Source: Niveispirillum irakense DSM 11586
GTDB lineage: Bacteria > Pseudomonadota > Alphaproteobacteria > Azospirillales > Azospirillaceae
Assembly: GCF_000429645.1 (NCBI RefSeq)
Contig: NZ_KE386933.1
Span: forward strand, 124,001-188,000
DNA: 64,000 nucleotides
Direction: 5' to 3'
A program made the position numbers and the translations under genes. Below the pieces are notes generated by a model that saw only the letters and a list, made by a program, of their open reading frames with translations, was not told the DNA's origin and did not search any database. This document shows, piece after piece, positions 27,505 to 36,157 of the stretch. The number at the start of each line of letters is the position of its first letter. The first letter of the stretch is position 1.

Positions 27505-29054
27505 GTGCTGGCGGTACCTTGCGGCTGGTCCTGGGCGACCAGCTTTCCCACACCCTGCCCAGCCTGCGTGGGCTGGACCCGGCCTGTGACGTGGTGCTGA
27601 TGGCCGAGGTGATGGGGGAGGCAACCTATGTGCCCCATCACCCGCAGAAAATCGCCTTCCTGTTCAGCGCCATGCGCCACTTCGCCGGGGAACTGCGCGC
27701 CCGTGGTGTGGTGGTGGATTATGTGGCGCTGGAGGATGAAGGCAATATCGGCAGCCTGGATGGGGAGTTGCGCCGCGCCATCGAAAAGCACCAGCCAGCG
27801 CAGGTGGAACTGACCTTTCCAGGTGAATGGCGGGTGTGGAAACAGATGCGGGACTGGCAGCGCACCCTGCCCATCCCGGTGGAGGTGCGGGAGGATGACC
27901 GGTTCTTCTGCTCCATTTCCCGGTTCCGCGCCCATGCAAAGGGCCGCCGCCAGATGCGGATGGAGTTCTTTTACCGGGAGATGCGGCGCGACCATGGCGT
28001 GCTGCTGACCCAGGCGGGGGAGCCGGAAGGCGGCCAGTGGAATTTCGATGCGGAAAACCGCAAGCGCCTGCCCAAGGGTCTGCTGCCGCCCCCGCCCTTC
28101 ACGGTGGAACCGGATGCCATCACGACTGAGGTTCTGGCCCTGGTCGCCCGCCGCTTCGGCCAGCATTTCGGTAGCCTGGAGGGGTTTGGCTATGCCGTCA
28201 CGGCGGCGGATGCCACCCGCGCGCTGGATCATTTCATCCGCCATGGTCTGGCGGATTTCGGCGATTATCAGGATGCCATGGCGATGGGGCAGGACACCTT
28301 GTTCCATTCCATCCTGTCGCCTTACCTGAATGCCGGCCTGCTGGACCCGCGCGCGGCGGTGGCGGCGGCAGAGAAAGCCTATCGCCAGGGCAAGGCCCCC
28401 TTGAACGCGGTGGAAGGTTTCATCCGCCAGATCTTGGGCTGGCGGGAATATGTGCGCGGCATTTACTGGCTGAACATGCCGGAATACGCCAACGGCAACG
28501 CGCTCTCCGCCCACCGGCCCCTGCCGGCATTCTATTGGACGGGGGAGACGGATTTGAACTGTCTGGCCCAGGTGATCGGCCAGACACGGCGCACGGCCTA
28601 TGCCCACCATATCCAGCGCCTGATGGTGACGGGCAATTTCGCCCTGCTGCTGGGCGTGGAGCCGGCGCAGATCGAGGAATGGTATCTGGCCGTCTATCTG
28701 GATGCCTATGAATGGGTGGAATTGCCCAATGTGCATGGCATGGTGATGTTCGCCGATGGCGGCTACCTGGCCAGCAAGCCCTATGCGGCCAGCGGCAAAT
28801 ATATCCACCGCATGTCGGACTATTGCAGCCGCTGCCGCTATGATGTGAAACAGACAGAAGGGCCGGATGCCTGCCCCTTCAACTATCTCTACTGGAATTT
28901 CATTGCCGAGAATGCGGGAGCGTTGCGCGGCAATCCCCGCATGGCGATGATGTATAAGGGCCTGGATCGGATGAGTGCGGAGAAACGCGCCGCGGTGCAG
29001 CGGGATGCGGCGCGGTTTATGGCGGGGTTGGTGGCGGGTTATCCGGCGGGGTGA
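27501..29054 (+). CDS. Iron-sulphur bacterial cryptochrome/photolyase (FeS-BCP, PhrB-like)
   Basis: A 517-residue flavoprotein. It starts with the photolyase antenna domain (RLVLGDQLSHTLPSL) and ends with an FAD-binding helical domain. Four cysteines, C354, C442, C445 and C458, have exactly the spacing of the iron-sulphur ligands in Agrobacterium PhrB (88, 3 and 13 residues apart), so a 4Fe-4S cluster is expected. The family repairs (6-4) DNA photoproducts under blue light using FAD and a lumazine antenna. It starts at GTG 27501, overlapping the DUF6134 gene by 4 bp. The group with SDR and DUF6134 suggests a light/oxidative stress response. Confidence 0.94.
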   Translation: MSAGGTLRLVLGDQLSHTLPSLRGLDPACDVVLMAEVMGEATYVPHHPQKIAFLFSAMRHFAGELRARGVVVDYVALEDEGNIGSLDGELRRAIEKHQPAQVELTFPGEWRVWKQMRDWQRTLPIPVEVREDDRFFCSISRFRAHAKGRRQMRMEFFYREMRRDHGVLLTQAGEPEGGQWNFDAENRKRLPKGLLPPPPFTVEPDAITTEVLALVARRFGQHFGSLEGFGYAVTAADATRALDHFIRHGLADFGDYQDAMAMGQDTLFHSILSPYLNAGLLDPRAAVAAAEKAYRQGKAPLNAVEGFIRQILGWREYVRGIYWLNMPEYANGNALSAHRPLPAFYWTGETDLNCLAQVIGQTRRTAYAHHIQRLMVTGNFALLLGVEPAQIEEWYLAVYLDAYEWVELPNVHGMVMFADGGYLASKPYAASGKYIHRMSDYCSRCRYDVKQTEGPDACPFNYLYWNFIAENAGALRGNPRMAMMYKGLDRMSAEKRAAVQRDAARFMAGLVAGYPAG

Positions 29055-29110
29055 TGCCTTTCATCCTTAGCATTTATTTGGGAATTTTCTTTTTTACTCC
29101 ATATACATAA

Positions 29111-29182
29111 CCGTCATTCCCGCGAAGGCGGGAATCCATCGACAGCGCGGATTTTGGATTCCCGCCTTCGCGGGAATGACGG
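29111..29182. repeat. Dispersed palindrome, 28-nt perfect arms (copy A)
   Basis: Arms 29111-29138 and 29155-29182 are perfect inverted copies (CCGTCATTCCCGCGAAGGCG followed by GGAATCCA). Each arm folds on itself as CCCGC-GAAG-GCGGG. The arm sequence is identical to copy B at 31705-31777. It lies between the photolyase and TPR genes. Confidence 0.9.
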
Positions 29183-29295
29183 ATATGACACAACAGATGT
29201 CGGGAGAGGTTGAAGGGGGCCGGCATATCCACCCCTTGCCCCTTTCAACCACTGATTGGTATGCTGCCTCGGTTCAGCGCCTTTGGCTGAATTGA

Positions 29296-31656
29296 ATGGT
29301 TTGGCCGGCGGTGGGCATGGGGCAGCAACTGGCGGCGCAGTTTGGCGCCATCTGGCAGGTTCTGGCGGCGGAATGGGGATGGATAACGGGTTTCGCCACC
29401 CTGCTGGGGTTGGTGGCCGATGCCCTGACCCTGCTGGCGCCTTTCGCCTTTTGGTTCCTGATCGTTGCGGTGCTGGTTGGCGGCGGCAGTTTCGTCCTGG
29501 CCCTGGTCCATCCGCCGCTTGCGGCGGATGTCTGGACAATCCAGGCCTATGCCCTGCCCACCGCGCTGGCGATGCTGGTGCTTCATCTTGCGCATGTGAA
29601 GGGGGACAAGGAACGCGGCCTGCTGGCGGCGTATTTTGCCGTCGTGCGCAACATGCAGGACATGCTGCGCCGCGTGGAGCAAGGCCAGCAAAAGATCGCG
29701 GATGCCCAGACTGCTGATTCGGCGAAGCTGGATCAAATCCTTGACATGCTGCGACAGCAGCAAGAGGGCACCCCCTCCCCCCTGACGCAACAGGCACAGG
29801 AAACGGCGGTTGACAGCGCCATCCAGGCGGCAGCGGCGGGTAATGACCGCATGGCAGCGGCGGTGAAACGCTTGCAGGCGGGCGATATCACCGGCGCCAG
29901 CGACCTGTTCCAGCAGGAGGCGACGGCGCAGGAGGCTGCGGCCCGCGACAGCAACCGGCAGGCCGCCCAGGCCTATCTCAACCTCGGTGCCATTGCCGGG
30001 GTGAAAGACCCGATGCGGGCCTTGGCCGCCTATCGCCGCGCGGCGGAACTGGACCCGGATAATGCCCGCGCGCAATTTCTGGCGGGCGATTTCGCCTTGG
30101 ATACTGGCGACCCTGCCGCCGCCGCCCCCCGCCTGCGCCGCGTGCTGGCCCTTGCTGGGGCGAGTGCCTATGAACGCTATCGGGCCAATCTCCGCTTGGG
30201 CGATCTGGCCATGGACCAGGGGGATGGGCCGGCCGCCCGTTCCTTGCTGGATCAGGCCCGGGTGATTGTGGAAGCAACATTAAGGGACGAACCGGATAGC
30301 ACAGACTGGCAGCGGGAAAAATCTGTGCTGAAAAATCGGTTCGGCGATCTGCTGTCGGCGCAGGGCGATCTGGCGGGGGCCTTGGCGGCTTATCGCCAGG
30401 GGTTGAATATCCGGGACAAACTTTCCGTTTCGCAGCAGTATAATATAGGTTGGCAGCGCGACCTTTCCGTCAGCCATAACAAGATCGGTGACACGCTGTC
30501 GGCGCAGGGCGATCTGGTGGGTGCGCTGGCCGCCTATCGCCAGGGTTTGTCGATCCGGGAGAATTTGTCCGGGGCGCAGCCGGATAATGCGGAAGCCCAG
30601 CGCGATCTTTCCGTCAGCCATGATAATATTGGTGATGCGTTGTCGATGCAGGGCGATCGGGCGGGTGCGCTGGCAGCCTATCGCAGGGGTTTGGTGATCC
30701 GTGAGAAACTGTCCGCCGCGCAGCCGGAACATGCGGCATGGCAGCGGGACCTTTTTGTTAGCCATCACAAGATCGGTGACACGCTGTCGGCGCAGGGCGA
30801 TCTTCCGGGAGCGTTGGCCGCATATCGTCAGGGTTTGTTGATTGTGGAAAAGCTGTCCGTTACACAGGCGGATTATGCACCATGGCAGCGCGACATCCTC
30901 GTCAGTCATATCAAGGTTGGTTACACTCTGGTGACGCAGGATGATCTTCCGGGAGCGTTATCCGCATATCTCAAAGGGCTGTTTATTGCGGAGAAACTTT
31001 CCGCCGCACAACCGGATTACAAGGAATGGCGGCGCATCCTTTCGGTCAGCCATTCCAACATCGGTGATGTGCATTTGGCGCAGGGCAATCTACTTGATGC
31101 GTTGTCATCATATCAGCAGGGGCTGGCACTCCTAGAGAAACTTTCAGTTGGGCAACCGAATAATGCGGAATGGCAGCGTGACCTTTCTATCTCCTATGAG
31201 AAGATCGGTAACACGTTGTCTGCGCAGGGCGATCTGTCGGGCGCGCTGACAGCCTATCGTCAGCGGTTGGCGATCATGGAGAAACTGTCCGCCGCGCAGC
31301 CGGATCATGCGGCATGGCAGCGCGACCTTTCCATCAGCCATAACAAGATCGGTGACACGCTGTCGGCGCAGGGCGATCGGACGGGTGCGCTGGCAGCCTA
31401 TCGCCAGGGGTTGGCGATCATGGAGAAACTGTCCGCCGCGCAGCCGGAAAACAAGGAATGGCAGCGCGATCTGGCCGTTAGTTGCGCGAAAATGGGCGCG
31501 GTGGCGGCGGCGCAGCGGGATGTGGAAGGGGCCAGGGGCTGGTTTCAGCGGGGATTGAGGATCATGAAGGGCTTGCTGGCAAAACAGCCGGACCATCCGC
31601 AATGGCAGAAGGATAAGGGCTATTTTGAAGGGGCGCTGCGGGCACTGGAGGGGTGA
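29296..31656 (+). CDS. Membrane-anchored TPR-repeat protein
   Basis: A 786-residue protein. Two or three hydrophobic segments near the N-terminus (about 20-95, including APFAFWFLIVAVLVGGGSFV) anchor it in the membrane. A helical, Gln-rich linker and three to four classical TPRs follow (ALAAYRRAAELDPDNARAQF), then nine 48-residue repeats of the WQRDLSVSHNKIGDTLSAQG-type, each with DLAGALAAYRQGL and a KLSAAQPD-like end. This repeat class is common in large TPR signalling proteins, often fused to TIR, CHAT or ATPase domains; here no effector domain is visible. It is probably a scaffold for protein binding. The start has no clear ribosome site; an ATG at 29317 is an alternative. Identical palindromes flank the gene on both sides. 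Confidence 0.85.
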   Translation: MVWPAVGMGQQLAAQFGAIWQVLAAEWGWITGFATLLGLVADALTLLAPFAFWFLIVAVLVGGGSFVLALVHPPLAADVWTIQAYALPTALAMLVLHLAHVKGDKERGLLAAYFAVVRNMQDMLRRVEQGQQKIADAQTADSAKLDQILDMLRQQQEGTPSPLTQQAQETAVDSAIQAAAAGNDRMAAAVKRLQAGDITGASDLFQQEATAQEAAARDSNRQAAQAYLNLGAIAGVKDPMRALAAYRRAAELDPDNARAQFLAGDFALDTGDPAAAAPRLRRVLALAGASAYERYRANLRLGDLAMDQGDGPAARSLLDQARVIVEATLRDEPDSTDWQREKSVLKNRFGDLLSAQGDLAGALAAYRQGLNIRDKLSVSQQYNIGWQRDLSVSHNKIGDTLSAQGDLVGALAAYRQGLSIRENLSGAQPDNAEAQRDLSVSHDNIGDALSMQGDRAGALAAYRRGLVIREKLSAAQPEHAAWQRDLFVSHHKIGDTLSAQGDLPGALAAYRQGLLIVEKLSVTQADYAPWQRDILVSHIKVGYTLVTQDDLPGALSAYLKGLFIAEKLSAAQPDYKEWRRILSVSHSNIGDVHLAQGNLLDALSSYQQGLALLEKLSVGQPNNAEWQRDLSISYEKIGNTLSAQGDLSGALTAYRQRLAIMEKLSAAQPDHAAWQRDLSISHNKIGDTLSAQGDRTGALAAYRQGLAIMEKLSAAQPENKEWQRDLAVSCAKMGAVAAAQRDVEGARGWFQRGLRIMKGLLAKQPDHPQWQKDKGYFEGALRALEG
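30307..31602 (+). repeat. Nine tandem 144-bp coding repeats
   Basis: Units start at 30307, 30451, 30595, 30739, 30883, 31027, 31171, 31315 and 31459, exactly 144 bp apart. Units 2, 7 and 8 are very similar in DNA, while 5, 6 and 9 have drifted. Copy number could change by recombination. Confidence 0.9.
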
Positions 31657-31704
31657 GGGTGGGGGCGGGGGGAGCTTGTTTTTCGGTGCCTTGCCCTTTC
31701 ACCA

Positions 31705-31777
31705 CCGTCATTCCCGCGAAGGCGGGAATCCATATGACAGCGTGGGGTTTGGATTCCCGCCTTCGCGGGAATGACGG
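31705..31777. repeat. Dispersed palindrome, 28-nt perfect arms (copy B)
   Basis: Arms 31705-31732 and 31750-31777 are identical in sequence to the arms of copy A at 29111-29182; the spacers differ (16 and 17 nt). It lies 48 bp after the TPR stop. Confidence 0.9.
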
Positions 31778-31901
31778 TTAAGGGAGGCAATGAAACAAGT
31801 TGCCAAGGGGCGTCCAAAGTAACCTTGCCCCCCATCACCCTTCCCCCCGACCCCGCGCGCCCTACATCACTTCCTACCCCCACAACATGCGGAGCCAGCC
31901 G

Positions 31902-32669
31902 ATGCACACCCCCACACCCGCCGATGGTTTTGCCTGGGTCACTGGTGCGTCCAGCGGGATCGGGGAGCATGTGGCACTGGCGTTGGCAGCGGAGGGGTGG
32001 ACGGTGCTGGCGTCGGCGCGGCGGGCGGATGCGCTGGCGGCGGTGGCGGCCAAGGCCAAAGGGCCGGGGCGGATCATCCCCTGGCCGGTGGATGTTACCG
32101 ATCTGGAAGCGGTGCGGGCCCGGATGGGGCAGGCGGTGGAAGCCCAGGGGCCGATGGCGCTGGCGATCCTGAATGCCGGCACCTACAAGCCTGATGGGGC
32201 CAAGGGGCTGGATGCGGAACGGTTTGGCCAGACGGTTGGGGTCAACCTGATGGGCACGGTCAATTGCCTGGATGCCCTGCTGCCCGGCATGATCGGGCGG
32301 GGCAAGGGGCATATTGTCATTGTGGCCTCGGTGGCAGGGTATCGCGGATTGCCGCGCTCCCTCTCCTATGGCGCGACCAAGGCGGCGCTGATCAATATGG
32401 CGGAAAGCCTGAAGATGGATGTGGAACGCTATGGGCTGAAAACCCAACTGGTGTGCCCCGGCTTCATCAAAACCCCGCTGACGGACAAGAATGACTTTCC
32501 CATGCCCTTCCTGATGCCGGTGGAGAAGGCGGCGGCGCGGATGGTGGCGGGGCTGAAAAGCAACAGGTTCCAGATCACCTTCCCACGCCGCTTCACCCTG
32601 CTGCTTCAGCTATTGCGCCGCTTTCCCGATGCGCTGTATTTCATGCTGGCGAAACGGACGGTGCGGTAA
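31902..32669 (+). CDS. Short-chain dehydrogenase/reductase
   Basis: A 255-residue classical SDR: cofactor loop GASSGIG near residue 14, the NAG motif (LNAGTY), catalytic Ser in VASVAG and an intact YGATK motif. The C-terminal hydrophobic LLLQLLRRFPDALYFMLAK segment may touch the membrane. Substrate unknown. The start at 31902 is chosen for CGGAG 7 bp upstream, though the frame is open to 31800. The stop is followed after only 3 bp by an NTF2-like gene. I recall this SDR-NTF2 pair from singlet-oxygen/photooxidative clusters with photolyase and cyclopropane-lipid genes, which would link it to the photolyase group upstream. Confidence 0.9.
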   Translation: MHTPTPADGFAWVTGASSGIGEHVALALAAEGWTVLASARRADALAAVAAKAKGPGRIIPWPVDVTDLEAVRARMGQAVEAQGPMALAILNAGTYKPDGAKGLDAERFGQTVGVNLMGTVNCLDALLPGMIGRGKGHIVIVASVAGYRGLPRSLSYGATKAALINMAESLKMDVERYGLKTQLVCPGFIKTPLTDKNDFPMPFLMPVEKAAARMVAGLKSNRFQITFPRRFTLLLQLLRRFPDALYFMLAKRTVR

Positions 32670-32672
32670 GGC

Positions 32673-33176
32673 ATGCGCGATGGGCGGGGCCACCCCGTCC
32701 CTGGTTTCTTGGCGGGAAAGGTCGGGCAACGGCGGATGGACGGACGGGTTCCCCTGGAAGAGGCGCTGGCCGCCTATATGCGGTTCTATCAGGATCTGCG
32801 CCCGGAAACGGTGGCGCGCCTGGACAGGCTGGCCGTACCCGATGTGCATTTCAAAGACCCGTTCAACAATTTCCGCTCCCGCGACCGGATGAAGCATGTC
32901 TTCTCCCGCATGTTCGAACTGGTGGAGCAGCCGCGCTTCATCATCCGCGACCATGCGGTCAGTGGCCAGATTGCCTATCTGCGCTGGGGAATGTCCTTCC
33001 GCAACCGCGCCAGCCCCCGGCCCACGACGATTGAGGGCATGTCGGAAGTGCGGTTCGATCTGGCGGGGCAGGTGACCTCCCATATCGACCATTGGGACGC
33101 GGCAGAGCAGTTTTATGAGCGGCTGCCCGTGCTGGGCTGGGTGCTGCGCCAGATCAAGGCCCGCATGGCGGATTAG
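32673..33176 (+). CDS. NTF2-like (SnoaL) family protein
   Basis: A 167-residue protein. The alpha+beta cone fold is suggested by an opening helix pair (PLEEALAAYMRFYQDLRPE), DVHFKDPFNNFRSRDRMKHVFSRMF, then strands up to GQVTSHIDHWDAAEQFYE. The HFKDPFN and HIDHWD segments are typical of the nuclear transport factor 2 family proteins found with SDR genes. Function unknown; some members are enzymes, others bind hydrophobic ligands. The start is either ATG 32673, 3 bp after the SDR stop, or ATG 32736; the core begins after the second. Confidence 0.85.
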   Translation: MRDGRGHPVPGFLAGKVGQRRMDGRVPLEEALAAYMRFYQDLRPETVARLDRLAVPDVHFKDPFNNFRSRDRMKHVFSRMFELVEQPRFIIRDHAVSGQIAYLRWGMSFRNRASPRPTTIEGMSEVRFDLAGQVTSHIDHWDAAEQFYERLPVLGWVLRQIKARMAD

Positions 33177-33249
33177 CACTTGCGGCGATAAGGTTCCTGC
33201 CGTAACCCGCTGGCGCAGGAGATACCGGCCAGCCACGCGGGAAACAGCC

Positions 33250-34101
33250 ATGAGCATCGCCATCGTCCGTACCGTTGCCGACCTGCGCGCCCAGGTGGAC
33301 CAATGGCACCGCGCCGGCCTGCGCGTGGCCATGGTGCCCACCATGGGCGCCCTGCATGACGGGCACCTGACCCTGGTGCGCCGGGGCCGGGAACGGGCGG
33401 ACAAGGTGGTGGCCAGCGTCTTCGTCAACCCCACCCAGTTCGGCCCCAACGAAGATTTCACCCGCTATCCACGCGATGAGGCCGGCGATGCCGCCAAGCT
33501 GGCCAGCGCCGGCTGCGACCTGCTGTTCGCGCCGGGGGTGGAGGTGATGTATCCCACCGGTTTCGCCACCAGTATCGATGTCGGCCCCATCGCCACCCGC
33601 TGGGAAGGCGCCTTCCGCCCCGGCCATTTCCAGGGCGTGGCCACGGTGGTGACCAAGCTGCTGTCCCAGGCGCGGGCCGATATTGCCTGTTTCGGGGAAA
33701 AGGATTTCCAGCAATTAGCGGTCATCCGCCAACTGGTGCGCGACCTGGATTTGCCGGTGGCGATTGAGGGCGTGCCCACGGTGCGGGAGGCCGATGGTCT
33801 GGCCCTTTCCTCCCGCAATGCCTACCTTTCCGCCGATCAGCGGCAGGTGGCCGGGCAGTTGAACCGGGTTTTGCGCGACACGATCACCAAGGCCCTGACC
33901 CGCCCGGATGCGGTGGAAGCCGCCTGCCAGGAGGGGGCTTCGGCCCTGCTGGCGGCCGGGTTCGCTTCGGTGGATTATCTCGCCATCGTGGATGCCGCCA
34001 CCCTGGAACCGCTATCCACGCTGGGCACCGCCCCCGCCCGCATCCTCTGCACCGCCCGGATTGGCGGGGTGCGGCTGCTGGATAATATGCCAGTCGTCTG
34101 A
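33250..34101 (+). CDS. panC: Pantoate-beta-alanine ligase
   Basis: A 283-residue enzyme joining pantoate and beta-alanine with ATP to make pantothenate, on the way to coenzyme A. Seen: the VPTMGALHDGHLTLVRRGR block with the HIGH-like motif, VFVNPTQFGPNEDF, GHFQGVATVVTKL, FGEKDFQQL and LALSSRNAYLS. All are canonical. A start at 33250 (MSIAIVR) with GGGAA upstream fits the family. It is a single gene; panB is not in the window, and the PanE-like gene lies at 48635. Confidence 0.97.
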   Translation: MSIAIVRTVADLRAQVDQWHRAGLRVAMVPTMGALHDGHLTLVRRGRERADKVVASVFVNPTQFGPNEDFTRYPRDEAGDAAKLASAGCDLLFAPGVEVMYPTGFATSIDVGPIATRWEGAFRPGHFQGVATVVTKLLSQARADIACFGEKDFQQLAVIRQLVRDLDLPVAIEGVPTVREADGLALSSRNAYLSADQRQVAGQLNRVLRDTITKALTRPDAVEAACQEGASALLAAGFASVDYLAIVDAATLEPLSTLGTAPARILCTARIGGVRLLDNMPVV

Positions 34102-34107
34102 TCCGGC

Positions 34108-34746
34108 TTATTCGCGTGCCATCTGGCGGGCCAGCCCGTCCAGCAACATATCCAGTCCGAACTGGAATCGCGCTTCAAGATCAGTATCGAAAAGCGCCTC
34201 CATCATGCCCAGCAGCCTGGGATGGCTGGCGCCGGCCGCCTCGGCAAAGCGGGATTTCAGTGCCGCAAGGTCGACAACCAAGGCGCCTGTCGCATCCACC
34301 AGCCCCTGTTCTTCAATCGTGAAGCCGATCACGTAAAAGAACAGGGAGCCGTTGGCCCAGGCGGCGACCTCGGCGGAAAAGCCAGCGCTGACAAGCGCGC
34401 CCATCACCCCGTCATTCACCCGCAGGATGTTGGGGGTGACGATATAGGTGCCGGCATAAAGCCGCCCGCCATCCCGCCGGGATAACAGGCCCTGGCGTAA
34501 CTGGCGGGCGATCTGTTCCACCTGCACCCGCCAGGGGGCGGCGGGGTCGATATCGATGCAGACCCGATCCAGCAGCCGATCGGCCAGATGGTCGATCAGG
34601 GCCTCCTTATTTTTGAAATGCCAGTAAAGCGATGGCGCCTGGATGTTCAAGGCCTGGGCCAGCCGCCGCATGGTCAGCCCTTCCAGCCCCACCTCATCCA
34701 GCAGTGCCAGCGCTGCCTCTGTCACCTGTTCCCGCGTGATCCGCAC
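34108..34746 (-). CDS. TetR-family transcriptional repressor (TetR_C-type ligand domain)
   Basis: A 212-residue repressor. The N-terminal helix-turn-helix (ITREQVTEAALALLDEVGLE, MRRLAQALNIQAPSLYWHFKNKEAL) is canonical, and the QAPSLYWHFK recognition helix is of the tetracycline-repressor subtype. The C-terminal ligand domain has the DGGRLYAGTYIVTPN segment. It is divergent from the flavoprotein gene at 34827, with two palindromes CTAAC-N3-GTTAG between them that are the evident operator (34776-34806). It likely represses both genes. Confidence 0.92.
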   Translation of the reverse strand: MRITREQVTEAALALLDEVGLEGLTMRRLAQALNIQAPSLYWHFKNKEALIDHLADRLLDRVCIDIDPAAPWRVQVEQIARQLRQGLLSRRDGGRLYAGTYIVTPNILRVNDGVMGALVSAGFSAEVAAWANGSLFFYVIGFTIEEQGLVDATGALVVDLAALKSRFAEAAGASHPRLLGMMEALFDTDLEARFQFGLDMLLDGLARQMARE

Positions 34747-34775
34747 TCACATCTCCTCGGTTTCCCCTTGTCACT

Positions 34776-34806
34776 CTAACAGTGTTAGTTTAACTAACGT
34801 TGTTAG
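34776..34806. promoter_or_regulatory. Double palindromic TetR operator
   Basis: CTAACAGTGTTAG (34776-34788) and CTAACGTTGTTAG (34794-34806) are two 13-bp CTAAC-N3-GTTAG palindromes with centres 18 bp apart. The joining segment GTTAGTTTAACTAAC is itself a palindrome. They lie in the 80-bp gap between the divergent TetR and flavoprotein genes. Confidence 0.88.
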
Positions 34807-34826
34807 ATTTTGGCTGGAGGGACGAG

Positions 34827-35459
34827 ATGATCGAGGCTGATACGGATCGGGTGGAAAGTCTGGAACAGTTACGCACGCTCTATGAGATGCCGCAGGATCG
34901 TATCTTGCGGATGAAGTTTCCCCGGCTGGACAGTTTCATGGAGGGCTTCATCGCGGCCAGCCCGCTGGTCTTCATCGCCACGGCTGGGCCAGACGTCCTG
35001 GATAACTCGCCCCGTGGCGGCAAGCCGGGCTTTGTGCGGGTGGTGGATGCGGGGCACCTGGCCATTCCCGACTGGCCGGGCAATAACAAGCTGGAAAGCA
35101 TGACCAACATCCTGCATGCCGATGGGCGCTGCGGATTGGTCTTTGTCGTGCCGCATATGGACACGTTCCTGCGGATCAATGGCAAGGCGGTGCTGTCACG
35201 CCGTGCCGATCTGCTGGCAAGCATGGCAGAGAATGGCAGTCTGCCTAAGCTGGTGGTCCTGGTGACCGTGGAAGAGGCTTATTTCCATTGCGGCAAGGCG
35301 CTTCGCCGCTCCCATATCTGGGAGCCGGCGCAATGGGCAAAGCCGGAATTGCCGTCGGTCGGCACGATGATCAAGGCACAGTCGACTATGCCGGAGGTGA
35401 CGGCGGATATGATCGACGCCGACTACCAGCGTGCCTTGCGCCAGGATCTTTATGGCTGA
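34827..35459 (+). CDS. FMN-dependent PPOX-fold flavoprotein (pyridoxamine 5'-phosphate oxidase family, MSMEG_1061-like)
   Basis: A 210-residue protein. An N-terminal helical piece (LEQLRTLYEMPQDRILRMKF) precedes the split-barrel FMN domain: SPLVFIATAGPDVLDNSPRG, GKPGFVRVVDAGHLAIPDWPG and ADGRCGLVFVVPHMDTFLRI. This arrangement fits the MSMEG_1061 subfamily of PPOX-type flavoproteins. It probably reduces an unknown small molecule or cofactor. Start set by GGAGGGACGAG. Its promoter overlaps the double TetR operator, so expression is likely induced by the repressor's ligand, perhaps a xenobiotic that the flavoprotein acts on (inference). Confidence 0.88.
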   Translation: MIEADTDRVESLEQLRTLYEMPQDRILRMKFPRLDSFMEGFIAASPLVFIATAGPDVLDNSPRGGKPGFVRVVDAGHLAIPDWPGNNKLESMTNILHADGRCGLVFVVPHMDTFLRINGKAVLSRRADLLASMAENGSLPKLVVLVTVEEAYFHCGKALRRSHIWEPAQWAKPELPSVGTMIKAQSTMPEVTADMIDADYQRALRQDLYG

Positions 35460-35468
35460 AGGCAGGTC

Positions 35469-35496
35469 GGCCCCCGTCGCTGCGGCGGTGGGGGCC
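35469..35496. terminator. Hairpin between the flavoprotein and glyoxalase genes
   Basis: GGCCCCC (35469-35475) pairs with GGGGGCC (35490-35496), inner GC pairs add to it, then GGTCTTTATT. It sits between convergent stop codons. Confidence 0.75.
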
Positions 35497-35507
35497 GGTC
35501 TTTATTG

Positions 35508-35927
35508 TTACCACACACCCGTATTGGGCATGCTGGCCCAGGGTTCCTGCTTGGGCAGGGCCGGGCCCTTCTGCAACAACTCGATGGAGATATTGTCGGG
35601 CGAGCGGATGAAGGCCATGTAGCCGTCGCGCGGCGGGCGGTTGATGGTCACACCCTTGTCCAGCAGGGCCTGACAGGTGGCGTAGATATCATCCACGCGG
35701 AAGGCGAGATGGCCGAAATTGCGGCCGCCAGTATAGACCTCCGGATCCCAGTTATAGGTCAGTTCAACCTCGGCTTCCGGGTTCTCATCAGCGCCGAGAT
35801 AGACCAGGGTGAAACGGCCGGCCTCATTCTCCATCCGCCGCGTTTCCTTCAACCCCAGCTTGTTGCAATAAAAATCCAGCGACTGTTCCAGATCGGTCAC
35901 GCGGACCATCGTGTGGAGATATTTCAT
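35508..35927 (-). CDS. gloA: Glyoxalase I-type VOC protein (lactoylglutathione lyase)
   Basis: A 139-residue VOC-fold protein. [67 protein letters not shown], then [16 protein letters not shown] match GloA closely; metal ligands His5, Glu in ELTYN, His in GHLAF and Glu in IELLQ are present. It detoxifies methylglyoxal with glutathione. Start at 35927; an ATG at 35942 is also possible, and the frame is open to 36155 without family similarity. It is divergent from the Amt-kinase gene. Confidence 0.92.
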   Translation of the reverse strand: MKYLHTMVRVTDLEQSLDFYCNKLGLKETRRMENEAGRFTLVYLGADENPEAEVELTYNWDPEVYTGGRNFGHLAFRVDDIYATCQALLDKGVTINRPPRDGYMAFIRSPDNISIELLQKGPALPKQEPWASMPNTGVW

Positions 35928-36157
35928 CTGCCCAATTCCCATCCAGGCGGGGATCACCCCGTAATATCCAATAGATAGAGCCAGCCCCCGGCCATTCCCA
36001 GCCCCATGGTGCCACCCCCGCCCTGCATCGGGCGCACAGGGTGACTTTACATTGCGCTGTTGCGCTGCGGCATTATTCATGTTGGCATGGATATTACCGG
36101 AAAATGGTGGAAACAGAAAAACCATTACCGGGCAGGGGCGGGCTGACGGGACCACGG

